DNA of 64,000 bases from Rhizobium sp. ASV8 (GTDB lineage: Bacteria; Pseudomonadota; Alphaproteobacteria; Rhizobiales; Rhizobiaceae): assembly GCF_016429255.1 (NCBI RefSeq), contig NZ_JAELUG010000008.1:1-64000 (forward strand), written 5' to 3'. Shown one piece after another: positions 1 to 8,113 of the stretch; position 1 is the stretch's first letter, and the number at the start of each line of letters is the position of its first letter. The notes beneath the pieces were generated by a model. The model was not told the origin of the DNA. It saw only the letters and a program-made list of their open reading frames with translations, and made no database searches. The position numbers and the translations under genes were made by a program.

Positions 1-478
1 GTTCTACATGTTGTCAGCGGCCCTCGGCATCACCGCCTTCGTTCTCGCGGTTCCTTTCGCTTACGACGCGTTGCGGCTGGCGGGTGCTGCCTATCTTGGC
101 TGGCTAGCCTGGAATGCGCTGAAGCCCGGCAGCCGGTCCGCATTTCAGGTGCGTGAACTACCGAAGGATAGCACGCGTCGGCTCTTCTCCATGGGGCTGG
201 TCACCAGCCTGCTCAATCCGAAGGTCGCGGTTCTCTATCTTTCGCTGCTGCCGCAGTTCATCGACCCTGCCGCCGGCAGCGTCTTCACGCAATCCGTCAT
301 CTTCGGCTTCGTCCATATCGCCGTCAGCCTGACCTTCAATGCGATCTTCGCTCTGACGGCCGGGTCCGTTGCGCTGTTCTTTGTGCGCCGCCCATCCTTC
401 GCGCTGGTACAGCGCTGGCTGATGGGCACGGTGCTGGCCGGGCTTGCCGTTCGCATGGCTTTCGAGGCGCAACGCTGA
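1..478 (+). CDS. LysE/RhtB-family amino acid exporter, 3' part
   Basis: The reading frame is open to the left edge, so the start lies outside the window; the first internal Met is at base 8. The visible 156+ residues are strongly hydrophobic with several membrane segments and hold the family-typical stretch SLLNPKVAVLYLSLLPQF. Full LysE/RhtB proteins have about 205 residues, so roughly 50 N-terminal residues are missing here. The family exports amino acids or homoserine-lactone-like compounds across the inner membrane; the substrate cannot be told from sequence. Its stop overlaps the start of the next gene by one base, which suggests co-transcription. Confidence 0.85.
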   Translation, partial: FYMLSAALGITAFVLAVPFAYDALRLAGAAYLGWLAWNALKPGSRSAFQVRELPKDSTRRLFSMGLVTSLLNPKVAVLYLSLLPQFIDPAAGSVFTQSVIFGFVHIAVSLTFNAIFALTAGSVALFFVRRPSFALVQRWLMGTVLAGLAVRMAFEAQR

Positions 479-1113
479 TGTGGAACCTTTCAAAGCTAAT
501 CGCTGCGGGTCTTCTGTCACTTTCATCGCTGGGCGGCTCGGTATCAACGGTCTCGGCAGCGGAGAGCGGCGCACAGACGATCGTTTTCATGCGGCATGGC
601 GAAAAACCGGAAGCTGGGCTCGGCCAGTTGAGCTGTCAGGGCCTCAACCGGGCGCTGGCGCTGCCATCGGTGCTCGCAAAGCTCTTTGGCAAGCCTGCGG
701 TGATCTTTGCGCCGAATCCTTCCAAGCGGAAGAAGGATTCCGGAATTTCCTACGATTACATTCGGCCGCTCGCGACCATCGAGCCGACGGCGATCGCGCT
801 CGGCATGCCGGTCGACACCCGTTTCGGCTATGACGATATCGATGATCTGAAAACCGAGCTGGAAAAGCCTGCCTATGCCGGCAAGCTGGTCTTCGTCGCC
901 TGGGAGCACAAGCAGATCGTCAAGCTTGCCCGACAGCTGTTGAGCGACAATGGCGGGGATGACGATGCCGTGCCGAAATGGCATGGCGAGGATTTTGACA
1001 GCCTCTATGTGCTGCGCATCGGAGGCGGCAAGGCCGGGCTGGGCGCGAGCTTCGAAAAGATGACGGAAGGTCTCGACGGTCGACCCGAAACCTGCCCGAC
1101 TCCGGCTAAGTAA
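478..1113 (+). CDS. Secreted histidine phosphatase superfamily protein
   Basis: A protein of 211 residues. Residues 1-27 look like a Sec signal peptide ending in Val-Ser-Ala, so it should act in the periplasm. The phosphohistidine motif RHGE lies at residues 39-42, after a short beta-strand-like IVFM. A second His (WEHKQI) around residue 128 may be the catalytic partner. The fold fits branch-1 histidine phosphatases; the substrate is unknown. The start overlaps the stop of the upstream exporter gene (TGATG), so the two genes are probably translationally coupled. Confidence 0.7.
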   Translation: MWNLSKLIAAGLLSLSSLGGSVSTVSAAESGAQTIVFMRHGEKPEAGLGQLSCQGLNRALALPSVLAKLFGKPAVIFAPNPSKRKKDSGISYDYIRPLATIEPTAIALGMPVDTRFGYDDIDDLKTELEKPAYAGKLVFVAWEHKQIVKLARQLLSDNGGDDDAVPKWHGEDFDSLYVLRIGGGKAGLGASFEKMTEGLDGRPETCPTPAK

Positions 1114-1116
1114 GTC

Positions 1117-1419
1117 TTAGAAGACCGGTCGCATGAAGCTGCGTTCGTAGCTGACGATGCAGCGCGTCTCATCGCCATAGGCGAATGCCGCGCGGCATTC
1201 CGCATCTTCAGCCATCTGCTTGCGATAATCCTCATAGGCGGCAAGACTTGGAAAGCTGAAGAGCGCCAACGCGATATTGTTCGCACCTTCATGGGGCAGG
1301 AAATAGCCGTGATGCGTGCCGCCCAGCCGGTTGACTAGCGGGATCCAAAGCTTGGCGTAGTGCTCGAATTCGGCGAGCTTGTATGGGTCGATAACGTAGC
1401 GGAGGTAGCAGGTGATCAT
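1117..1419 (-). CDS. NIPSNAP-family protein
   Basis: A protein of 100 residues that starts MITCYLRYVIDPYKLAEFE, typical of the NIPSNAP ferredoxin-like fold, followed by a conserved HHGYFLP-like segment. The biochemical role of bacterial members is unclear. The start overlaps the stop of the upstream DMT transporter gene by four bases (ATGA), which shows a two-gene operon on the minus strand. It converges on the phosphatase gene with only 3 bases between them. Confidence 0.75.
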   Translation of the reverse strand: MITCYLRYVIDPYKLAEFEHYAKLWIPLVNRLGGTHHGYFLPHEGANNIALALFSFPSLAAYEDYRKQMAEDAECRAAFAYGDETRCIVSYERSFMRPVF

Positions 1420-2330
1420 TCGATGGTCCCTTTGGAAAGATGATCGTTCTTATGTCGGGGCAGGGGGATCGTCCAGCCCAGATTCATGCCTGCCGCAGCG
1501 CCGAGGATGATGATCGCGCCGGCGATCTGAGCGACCCCGAGCACGTGGCCGAAGGCGAGGCGATCGACCACGATGGCCGCGATCGGATAGATGAAGGACA
1601 GTGCGCCGGTCAGATGCGTCGGCAGCTTCTGAATTGCACCATAGAGCAGCACATACATCACGCCGGTGTGGACGATGCCCATGGTGACTAGGATCGACCA
1701 TCCGCCCATATCCTGCGGAGCGGCAGAAAAGTTGGCAAAGGGCGCGAGCATCAATATGCCCGTCGAGACCTGAATAAGTGCGATCAGATGCGGTGGCGTG
1801 CCTTTCAGCCATTTCGCGGCGATCGCCGCCAGCGCGTAGCAGAAGGCTGCACCCAGCGAGAGCAGGATGCCGGTCGCATAGCTTCCCATACCCGCCGTGC
1901 CGGCTGGTTTGCCTTCCACGATGACGGCCATGCCGGCAAAGGCGAGGGCGAGCCAGAATAGCTTGGTGAAGGTGATCCGCTCGCCCAGGAACAATGCTCC
2001 GAGCCCCAAAAGCATGAAGGGCTGCGTATTGTAGACGGTCGTGGCGATGGAAATGGAAGCGTGACAATAGGCAGCGAACAGCAGCAACCAGTTGAGGACG
2101 ATGGCGATCCCGCCGCCGACTGCGATCGCAAAGCTCTTCAAGTTCAGAATGCCCGGGCGCAGTAGGCCCATGACCGCGCAAATGACGAGCAGCGTCAGCG
2201 CACCGAATAAGCAGCGCCAGAAGACGACATCGGTCACCGCCTGGCCCGACATCAGCACGAACCAACCGATCGTGCCTGAAATCAGCATTGCCGCCGTCAT
2301 CTCCGCGGTGCCGCGTTTAATCTCGTTCAT
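1416..2330 (-). CDS. EamA/DMT-family transporter
   Basis: About 304 residues with ten predicted hydrophobic segments in two EamA repeats, the hallmark of the drug/metabolite transporter superfamily of the inner membrane. I chose the ATG at 2330 over an earlier in-frame Met because a GGAGG-type ribosome site sits just upstream of it. The gene is divergent from an Lrp/AsnC regulator at 2440. That layout is common where the regulator controls an amino-acid exporter, so an amino acid or related metabolite is a reasonable guess for the substrate. Confidence 0.85.
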   Translation of the reverse strand: MNEIKRGTAEMTAAMLISGTIGWFVLMSGQAVTDVVFWRCLFGALTLLVICAVMGLLRPGILNLKSFAIAVGGGIAIVLNWLLLFAAYCHASISIATTVYNTQPFMLLGLGALFLGERITFTKLFWLALAFAGMAVIVEGKPAGTAGMGSYATGILLSLGAAFCYALAAIAAKWLKGTPPHLIALIQVSTGILMLAPFANFSAAPQDMGGWSILVTMGIVHTGVMYVLLYGAIQKLPTHLTGALSFIYPIAAIVVDRLAFGHVLGVAQIAGAIIILGAAAGMNLGWTIPLPRHKNDHLSKGTIE

Positions 2331-2439
2331 TGCCCTTGCCTCCCGTCTTTCGGCACCAATCATATTGCGGCCTGAGTGCCGTTGATATAGATTTAATCAG
2401 GGGAATTTGCCATTTGGCCTAAATATATGAGGTAGGAAT

Positions 2440-2904
2440 ATGGGTCTCCCTAATGCGCCTCTTGGTCTCGATGAGATCGATCAACGAATGCTGGAGGCGC
2501 TCGCGCGCAATGCCCGCATATCGCTGAAGGAGCTGGCGGAAGCGGCCGGCTTGTCCTCGCCGAGCGCGGCGGAGCGGCTTCGGCGGTTGGAAGAGCGCGG
2601 CGTTATCTCCGCTTTCACCGTCGATATCGCGCCCGAGACGATCGGCTATCCCTTGCAGGCGATCGTCCGCATCCGGCCCTTGCCCGGCCAATTGCATGTC
2701 GTCGAGCGGATCATTCAGGAGACGCCCGAGTTCATCGAATGCGACAAGGTCACCGGCGACGATTGTTTTATCGGGCGGCTGGTGGTGCGCTCCATGGGGG
2801 AACTCGACGGCATATTGGACAAGATCACCGAGCGGGCTGAAACGAACACGTCGATGATCAAGGCAACGCCGGTCAAGCGCCGGTTGCCGCCGTTATCGCG
2901 CTAA
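2440..2904 (+). CDS. Lrp/AsnC-family transcriptional regulator
   Basis: A protein of 154 residues. The N-terminal third holds the Lrp-type helix-turn-helix (LDEIDQRMLEALARNARIS... LSSPSAAERLRRLE), and the rest is a RAM ligand-binding domain. The length is normal for the family. A GAGGTAGG ribosome site precedes the ATG. It is divergent from the DMT transporter and is likely to control it in response to an amino acid; this is inferred from layout. Its 3' end overlaps the convergent GNAT gene by four bases. Confidence 0.88.
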   Translation: MGLPNAPLGLDEIDQRMLEALARNARISLKELAEAAGLSSPSAAERLRRLEERGVISAFTVDIAPETIGYPLQAIVRIRPLPGQLHVVERIIQETPEFIECDKVTGDDCFIGRLVVRSMGELDGILDKITERAETNTSMIKATPVKRRLPPLSR

Positions 2905-3794
2905 AACTCCGCCATGGGCGAGAGGATGAGCGGCCCGGTGATTTCGCCAGCTGCTTTGCCGCGCGCCATCAGGACTGTGTACCCCTCATAGGGCTCTGGC
3001 GACGCCTGGCAATCCAGCCTATCCGGCGGGAAGCAGATCTCGATGCGATCGGGCTCGATATCAAGCGCGGACAGGATAGCGGCCAGGGACGGAATGGTTA
3101 TTCCGGCCACGTCGAGAAGCCAGAAGGTCGCGCCGTCGAACGTCCAGGCAATGACCGCATCGTCGCCGAGCATCGTCAGCCGGATCGCGGAATTGAAGCA
3201 GGCATTCAACAGAAACATTTCCATCTGCCTGACAACGGCAAAGCAGGAGGAAACCGGCTTGCGGCTTTGCAGGAAGGACTTGATTAGACTGATGTCGTCA
3301 GGCGTTTCCAGAGAAAGCTGCCGTACGCTGCTCTCTGATTTCTGCAGCTTCGGTATCTGGGCAACGAAGACATGCTGCGGCACGGTGCGAAATCCGTAAC
3401 GCTCGTAGAGCACCGGCTTGTCGGTGAGCAGAAGATCGAGTTCGTAGCCCTCGGCAGCGGTGCGATCAAAGGCGCGCTGCATGAGGTCGCGATAGAGGCC
3501 ACGTTCGCGCCATTCTGGCCGCACCGCACCGGATTGATAGGCCGCCGCCTTGACGGCGCGGCCATTGACGATCATCGGCATGGAGAAGGCGCTGAAATTG
3601 GCGATGCAGCGTCCCTCCTGGTCGAAGTAACCGAACGGCATGCTGCTCGGGTCGGGGCCGCCAAATTGATCCTGAATGCCGATATCGATCGAGAACGTGT
3701 CCTGCAACAGATCGACGAGGCCCTTCCATGCGGAGGGATCATCGAAATAATCCTGACGCAGGGTCAGTCCATCAGCTCGGGCAAGCTCGCTCAT
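2901..3794 (-). CDS. GNAT-family N-acetyltransferase
   Basis: About 297 residues. An acetyl-CoA-binding GNAT core is visible around residues 75-150, with the loop-helix motif RPEWRERGLYRDLMQRAF and the following strand/turn YERYGF. The C-terminal half is an extra domain, as in two-domain Eis-like acetyltransferases, so this is not a minimal GNAT. A GTG one codon earlier at 3797 is an alternative start; the ATG at 3794 overlaps the dut stop (TGATG) and fits coupled translation. The substrate is unknown. Confidence 0.75.
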   Translation of the reverse strand: MSELARADGLTLRQDYFDDPSAWKGLVDLLQDTFSIDIGIQDQFGGPDPSSMPFGYFDQEGRCIANFSAFSMPMIVNGRAVKAAAYQSGAVRPEWRERGLYRDLMQRAFDRTAAEGYELDLLLTDKPVLYERYGFRTVPQHVFVAQIPKLQKSESSVRQLSLETPDDISLIKSFLQSRKPVSSCFAVVRQMEMFLLNACFNSAIRLTMLGDDAVIAWTFDGATFWLLDVAGITIPSLAAILSALDIEPDRIEICFPPDRLDCQASPEPYEGYTVLMARGKAAGEITGPLILSPMAEF

Positions 3795-4264
3795 CACACG
3801 CCGGTGGAGCCGAAGCCGCCGGCGCCACGCTTCGTCTCGCTCGCTTCCGTCGTCTCGACGATGCGCGCCTGGATCGCCGGGGCGATGATCATCTGTGCGA
3901 TGCGCATGCCGCGGGTGATCTCGAACGGCTCTTCGCCGAGGTTGATCAGCAGCACCTTCACTTCGCCGCGATAGTCGCTGTCGATCGTGCCCGGTGAATT
4001 CAGGCAGGTGATGCCGTTCTTGAAGGCAAGGCCGGAGCGTGGGCGGATCTGCGCCTCGAAGCCGTCAGGCACTTCGAAGATGAAGCCGGTGGGAACGAGC
4101 GCCCGCTTGCCGGGAAGGATCGTCAGCGTCGTGCCATCGTCGACAGCTGCGCGCAGGTCCATGCCCGCAGCACCTCTGGTCTCATAGGCGGGCAGATCGA
4201 GGCCCTCGCCATGCGGCAGGCGGATGAGATTTAGGGTCGGGCTGATATCGGTGTGTATGGTCAT
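3794..4264 (-). CDS. dut: dUTP diphosphatase
   Basis: A 156-residue trimeric-type dUTPase. It hydrolyses dUTP to dUMP and PPi, keeping uracil out of DNA and feeding dTMP synthesis. The five family motifs are in order: AAGMDLRA near residue 33, [11 protein letters not shown] near 74, [19 protein letters not shown] near 91, RIAQMIIAP, and the glycine-rich C-terminal [10 protein letters not shown] that closes on the active site. It shares an operon with the downstream GNAT gene. In many alphaproteobacteria dut follows coaBC; here coaBC is about 11 kb away. Confidence 0.97.
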   Translation of the reverse strand: MTIHTDISPTLNLIRLPHGEGLDLPAYETRGAAGMDLRAAVDDGTTLTILPGKRALVPTGFIFEVPDGFEAQIRPRSGLAFKNGITCLNSPGTIDSDYRGEVKVLLINLGEEPFEITRGMRIAQMIIAPAIQARIVETTEASETKRGAGGFGSTGV

Positions 4265-4355
4265 GCGGCATTAGTTTGCGCTGCAACGGCCGAGGTCAAT
4301 TGCATTTAGGGCTTTGAGTCGCTAGATACGGCCGCAATTCACAGGATTTACACGC

Positions 4356-5939
4356 ATGGCCGAAAGTCTCGCCGAGGCGGTCTCCCGCCGCCGCACATTC
4401 GCTATTATCGCCCACCCGGACGCGGGCAAGACGACGCTCACCGAAAAGCTGCTGCTGTTCGGCGGCGCCATTCAGCTTGCCGGTGAGGTCAAGGCGAAGA
4501 AGGATCGCATGCAGACGCGCTCCGACTGGATGAAGATCGAGCGCGAACGCGGCATCTCGGTCGTCACCTCGGTGATGACCTTCGAATATGAAGGCAACGT
4601 CTTCAACATTCTCGACACGCCCGGCCACGAAGACTTCGCCGACGACACCTATCGGACGCTGACCGCCGTCGATGCCGCCGTCATGGTCATCGACGCCGCC
4701 AAGGGTATCGAGCCGCGGACGCTGAAGCTGTTCGAAGTCTGCCGCATGCGCGACATCCCGATCATCACCTTCATCAACAAGATGGACCGCGAAAGCCGCG
4801 ACCCCTTCGAAATCCTCGATGAGGTAGAAGAGAAGCTGGCGCTCGACACGGCGCCGATCACCTGGCCGATCGGCCGCTCCAAGACCTTCTGCGGCTCCTA
4901 TCATATTGCCGACAATACCGTGCGCGGTTCCGATACCGAAGTCGAGGCGACCAAGGTAAACGGCCCACAGGCCGTCGCCGACAGACTGCCGGAAAACGAA
5001 CGCCAAGCCTTTATCGATGAGACGGAGCTGGCGATCGAAGCCTGCCGCCCATTCGACCGGGAATCATTCCTCGAAGGCCATATGACGCCGGTCTTTTTCG
5101 GCTCGGCCCTGCGCAACTTCGGCGTTCGCGATCTCATCAACGCGCTCGGCGAATTCGCGCCGCCGCCGCGCGATCAGGTCGCCGATATCAGGACGGTGCA
5201 CGCGACCGACGACAAGATGACGGCCTTCGTCTTCAAGATCCAGGCCAACATGGACCCGAACCATCGTGACCGCATCGCCTTTGCCCGCATCTGCTCCGGC
5301 AAGCTGGAGCGTGGCATGAAGGCACGCCTGTCGCGCACCGGCAAACAGCTTGGCCTCACCGCGCCGCAATTCTTCTTCGCCTCGCAGCGTCAACTCGCCG
5401 ATACCGCCTATGCCGGCGATGTCGTCGGCATTCCGAACCACGGAACGCTGCGCATTGGCGATACGCTGACGGAAGGCGAATCGCTCGTTTTCCAGGGCGT
5501 GCCGAACTTCTCGCCGGAAATCCTCCGCCGCGTGCGTCTCGAAGACGCGATGAAGGCGAAGAAGCTCAAGGAAGCGCTGCAGCAGATGGCCGAAGAAGGC
5601 GTCGTGCAGCTCTTCTCGCCGGAAGACGGCTCGCCCGCCATCGTCGGCGTTGTCGGCGCCCTGCAGCTCGACGTCTTGAAGGAGCGGTTGATGGCCGAAT
5701 ACGGCCTTCCGGTTTCCTTCGAAATGTCGCGCTTCTCCGTCTGCCGCTGGATCTCTGCCGATCAAACGGCCGACCTTGAAAAGTTCGTTACCCAGCGCCG
5801 TGGCGACATTGCCCGCGACCTCGATGGTGATCCGGTTTTCCTCGCCCAGGACGGCTTCTCGCTGCGCTACGAGGCAGAACGTTACCCGGCTATCAAGATG
5901 GTTGCCATCAAGGAATATCACGCCGTCAAGGCGGCGTGA
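4356..5939 (+). CDS. prfC: Peptide chain release factor 3
   Basis: A 527-residue translational GTPase that recycles RF1/RF2 from the ribosome after termination. The G-domain motifs are clear: AHPDAGKTTL at about 19-28 (P-loop), DTPGHEDF at 87-94 and NKMDR at 141-145. Next come an EF-Tu-like domain II and the RF3-specific C-terminal domain. The length is normal. The gene stands alone, divergent from dut, with a 91-base spacer. RF3 is patchily distributed among bacteria, so its presence here is of mild interest. Confidence 0.97.
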   Translation: MAESLAEAVSRRRTFAIIAHPDAGKTTLTEKLLLFGGAIQLAGEVKAKKDRMQTRSDWMKIERERGISVVTSVMTFEYEGNVFNILDTPGHEDFADDTYRTLTAVDAAVMVIDAAKGIEPRTLKLFEVCRMRDIPIITFINKMDRESRDPFEILDEVEEKLALDTAPITWPIGRSKTFCGSYHIADNTVRGSDTEVEATKVNGPQAVADRLPENERQAFIDETELAIEACRPFDRESFLEGHMTPVFFGSALRNFGVRDLINALGEFAPPPRDQVADIRTVHATDDKMTAFVFKIQANMDPNHRDRIAFARICSGKLERGMKARLSRTGKQLGLTAPQFFFASQRQLADTAYAGDVVGIPNHGTLRIGDTLTEGESLVFQGVPNFSPEILRRVRLEDAMKAKKLKEALQQMAEEGVVQLFSPEDGSPAIVGVVGALQLDVLKERLMAEYGLPVSFEMSRFSVCRWISADQTADLEKFVTQRRGDIARDLDGDPVFLAQDGFSLRYEAERYPAIKMVAIKEYHAVKAA

Positions 5940-6051
5940 TCTTTTCGGATGCGTTTCATTTTGGAATAGTGCCTTCGCGATGTTCCATCCGATATAGCGC
6001 TATGCCATAGTGCCGCCCCGAGGATCTATTCGATCGAAGCGGGCGGTTTTC

Positions 6052-7077
6052 ATGATGAAGTTTCTTGCGGTTCTCGCCTTGGCATTTGTCGGGCTTTTGC
6101 CTGTTGCAGCCGAGGCGCGCATCATCACCGATGCGGCGGGGCGGACAGTATCGGTCCCGGACAAGATCAACCGTATCGTAGTGGCCGGACCGCCGGCCGC
6201 CGTGCTCGTCTATGTCCTGGCGCCGGAGAAGTTGGCGGGCTGGGTTCATGCGCCTGACGCGGCCGCGAAGGCCTATCTCATTCCCTCGGTGCAGGCGCTC
6301 CCGACCGTCGGGCGGCTGACCGGCAAGGGCGGCACGATCAGCGCGCAGGCGGTCACCGATGCCAAGCCGGACATTATCCTCGACGCCGGCACGGTCGATC
6401 CCACCTACAAGGCGCTGGCCGACAAGGTGCAGTCAGAGACCGGCGTTCCCTATGTCCTCATCGACGGCAGTTTTGCCCGTACCGCCGATACGCTTCGCGA
6501 TGTCGGTGCCTTGATCGGCGTCGAAGAACGCGCGAACAAGCTGGCCGATTATGCCGATTCCGAAATCAAGGACTTGAACGACAAGCTGGCGAAGCTGCCG
6601 AACGACCCGCGTCCGCGCGTCTATTACGGCCGCGGTGCCGATGGTCTGGAAACGGGGCTTTCCGGTTCGATCAATCTGGAAATTCTTGATGCGGTCGGCA
6701 CGATGAATGTTGCCGCGGCCGCCGGCAAGGGCGGCTTGACCAAGGTCACACCGCAACAGGTGGTCGGCTGGAATCCGGATATCATCATCGCCGACGATTC
6801 AAATTTCGCTGCATTGGCGAAGAGCGATCCGCAATGGGCTGGCATCAAGGCGGTGAAGGACGGCAGGATCTTCGTGCCGCCGTCCTTGCCCTTCGGCTGG
6901 TTCGACTCCCCGCCTGGGATCAACCGTCTGCTCGGCGTGCGCTGGATGGAGAAGCTGCTTTATCCAAAGCTCTTCCGCAGCGATTTTGCCGGCGATGTGA
7001 AGGAATTCTACAAGCTGTTTTATCAGGTCGACCTGACGGACGATCAGGTGGCGACGCTGCTGAAGGGCGTGAAGTAA
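6052..7077 (+). CDS. Periplasmic substrate-binding protein of the iron-complex/B12/molybdate ABC type
   Basis: About 341 residues. A Sec signal peptide ends near residue 21 (VAAEA). The rest is a class III periplasmic binding fold (PF01497-type): ITDAAGRTVSVPDKINRIV at the start and VVGWNPDIIIADD in the C-lobe. Proteins of this type carry ferric siderophores, cobalamin, heme or, in some cases, molybdate. No permease or ATPase gene adjoins it: the next gene, 23 bases on, is trmO. The ligand is undetermined; the trmO and molbindin neighbours make molybdate one option. A GC-rich hairpin ending in TTTT lies just before the chosen ATG. Confidence 0.8.
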   Translation: MMKFLAVLALAFVGLLPVAAEARIITDAAGRTVSVPDKINRIVVAGPPAAVLVYVLAPEKLAGWVHAPDAAAKAYLIPSVQALPTVGRLTGKGGTISAQAVTDAKPDIILDAGTVDPTYKALADKVQSETGVPYVLIDGSFARTADTLRDVGALIGVEERANKLADYADSEIKDLNDKLAKLPNDPRPRVYYGRGADGLETGLSGSINLEILDAVGTMNVAAAAGKGGLTKVTPQQVVGWNPDIIIADDSNFAALAKSDPQWAGIKAVKDGRIFVPPSLPFGWFDSPPGINRLLGVRWMEKLLYPKLFRSDFAGDVKEFYKLFYQVDLTDDQVATLLKGVK

Positions 7078-7100
7078 CCGCAGGCGTCAGAGAGGCATTG

Positions 7101-7625
7101 ATGGTTCGTGAAAACGAAATTCGCGAAAACGAAGTAGCGGTCGAGCCGCCTGCAGCGTCGGATGCCGGGCTTATCTTTATCGGACGTATCTTGACGCCCT
7201 GGACATCGCGCATGGAAACGCCCCGCCAAGGCCGGCATGACGGCCCGCTCTGCCGGATCGAGATTTTCGAACCCTGGGTGGCGGCGCTACAGGGCGTTGA
7301 AGTCTTTGAGCGTCTGGAAATTCTCTATTGGCTGGATCGCTCCCGCCGGGATCTCGTGCTGCAGAGCCCGGCCAATAGTGGCAAGGTACACGGCACCTTC
7401 TCGCTGCGCTCGCCGGTGCGGCCAAACCCGATCGGCACATCCATCGTCAAGCTGGAGGCCGTCGAGGGGAACGTGCTGCTGGTGCGCGGCCTTGATTGCC
7501 TTGACGGTACGCCCTTGCTCGATCTCAAGCCGGATCGCACTCTGTTCAAGCCGATCGCGCCGCCGCAACCCGGAGATTTCCAGACCGGGGATGGCGAGAC
7601 GGCGCATTACTGCAAGAAGATTTAG
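7101..7625 (+). CDS. trmO: tRNA (N6-threonylcarbamoyladenosine-37) methyltransferase TrmO/TsaA-like
   Basis: About 174 residues matching the TsaA/TrmO beta-barrel family. This family uses S-adenosylmethionine to methylate t6A37 in tRNA-Thr. The recognisable core includes FIGRILTPW near the start, the central GTFSLRSPVRPNPIGTSIV and the C-terminal LLDLKPD. It starts 23 bases after the binding-protein gene and is probably in the same transcript. In other genomes TsaA-like proteins also sit in ABC-transporter clusters, so a role tied to metal transport is an alternative. Confidence 0.85.
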   Translation: MVRENEIRENEVAVEPPAASDAGLIFIGRILTPWTSRMETPRQGRHDGPLCRIEIFEPWVAALQGVEVFERLEILYWLDRSRRDLVLQSPANSGKVHGTFSLRSPVRPNPIGTSIVKLEAVEGNVLLVRGLDCLDGTPLLDLKPDRTLFKPIAPPQPGDFQTGDGETAHYCKKI

Positions 7626-7681
7626 AGCATGATGCCGAAAAGCGTGCGCGGTTTTCGGGCGACATCATGCTCTACTTTTTT
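7624..7681 (+). terminator. Palindromic repeat acting as likely trmO terminator
   Basis: Perfect 11-bp arms AGAGCATGATG (7624-7634) and CATCATGCTCT (7663-7673) enclose a 28-base spacer and are followed by ACTTTTTT. The left arm follows the trmO stop immediately. The internal sequence (CCGAAAAGCGTGCGCGGTTTTCGG) can also pair. A diverged copy of the same element lies on the minus strand at 31264-31320, so this is a dispersed repeat used as a terminator. Confidence 0.65.
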
Positions 7682-7735
7682 GATTCCAGAGCGAAATCAG
7701 ATTCTAGGTCGAGCAGACCAAAAATCACCCCGGCT

Positions 7736-7945
7736 CTAGTCAACGGCGACCATCACGTCGGATGCCTTGATGACGGCATAGGCCGAGGAGCCCACGGTCA
7801 GGCCGAGTTCGTCCACCGCCTCGTTGGTGATCGAGGAGGTGACGATCGAGCCATTGCCGATATCGATGCGGACATGCGCCGTCGTTGCACCCTTGGTGAT
7901 TTCGACGACCTTGCCCTTGAGGCGGTTTCTGGCGCTGATTTTCAT
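7736..7945 (-). CDS. Molbindin, single TOBE/Mop domain protein
   Basis: A 69-residue protein made of one Mop/TOBE domain, starting MKISARNRLKGKVVEITKG and ending VMVAVD, as in small molybdate-binding molbindins. These proteins bind molybdate or tungstate as oligomers in the cytoplasm for storage or homeostasis. A GGGAGAAATATCC ribosome site precedes the ATG. The gene is convergent with the trmO transcript. Its closeness to an orphan binding protein is suggestive but does not prove a molybdate link. Confidence 0.88.
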   Translation of the reverse strand: MKISARNRLKGKVVEITKGATTAHVRIDIGNGSIVTSSITNEAVDELGLTVGSSAYAVIKASDVMVAVD

Positions 7946-7963
7946 GGATATTTCTCCCTTTTT

Positions 7964-8067
7964 TAGAGCAATTCCAGGAAAAGTGCGAAGCGGTTTTCCA
8001 TCCGGAACTGCGTGAAAGCAAAGAGATAGAGCGGTTCAGAGTTTCCGTGAAAAACTGAACCGCTCTA
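7964..8067. repeat. Rhizobial intergenic palindromic repeat
   Basis: About 104 bp between the molbindin and betC genes. It opens AGAGCAATTCCAGG and contains AAGCGGTTTTCC. It ends in a perfect 13-bp inverted repeat: TAGAGCGGTTCAG at 8027-8039 and CTGAACCGCTCTA at 8055-8067. I recognise this pattern from many Rhizobium intergenic regions. It lies upstream of the molbindin gene on the minus strand and downstream of betC. Confidence 0.7.
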
Positions 8068-8113
8068 ACCGGCGCGACAATACCGGCTCGACCGGCAATG
8101 GGCTACCGAAATC

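Noticed and set aside
5997..6055. Riboswitch upstream of the binding-protein gene
   Set aside because: Only a GC-rich hairpin with a short T-run was seen; no cobalamin, molybdenum-cofactor or other riboswitch core could be recognised.
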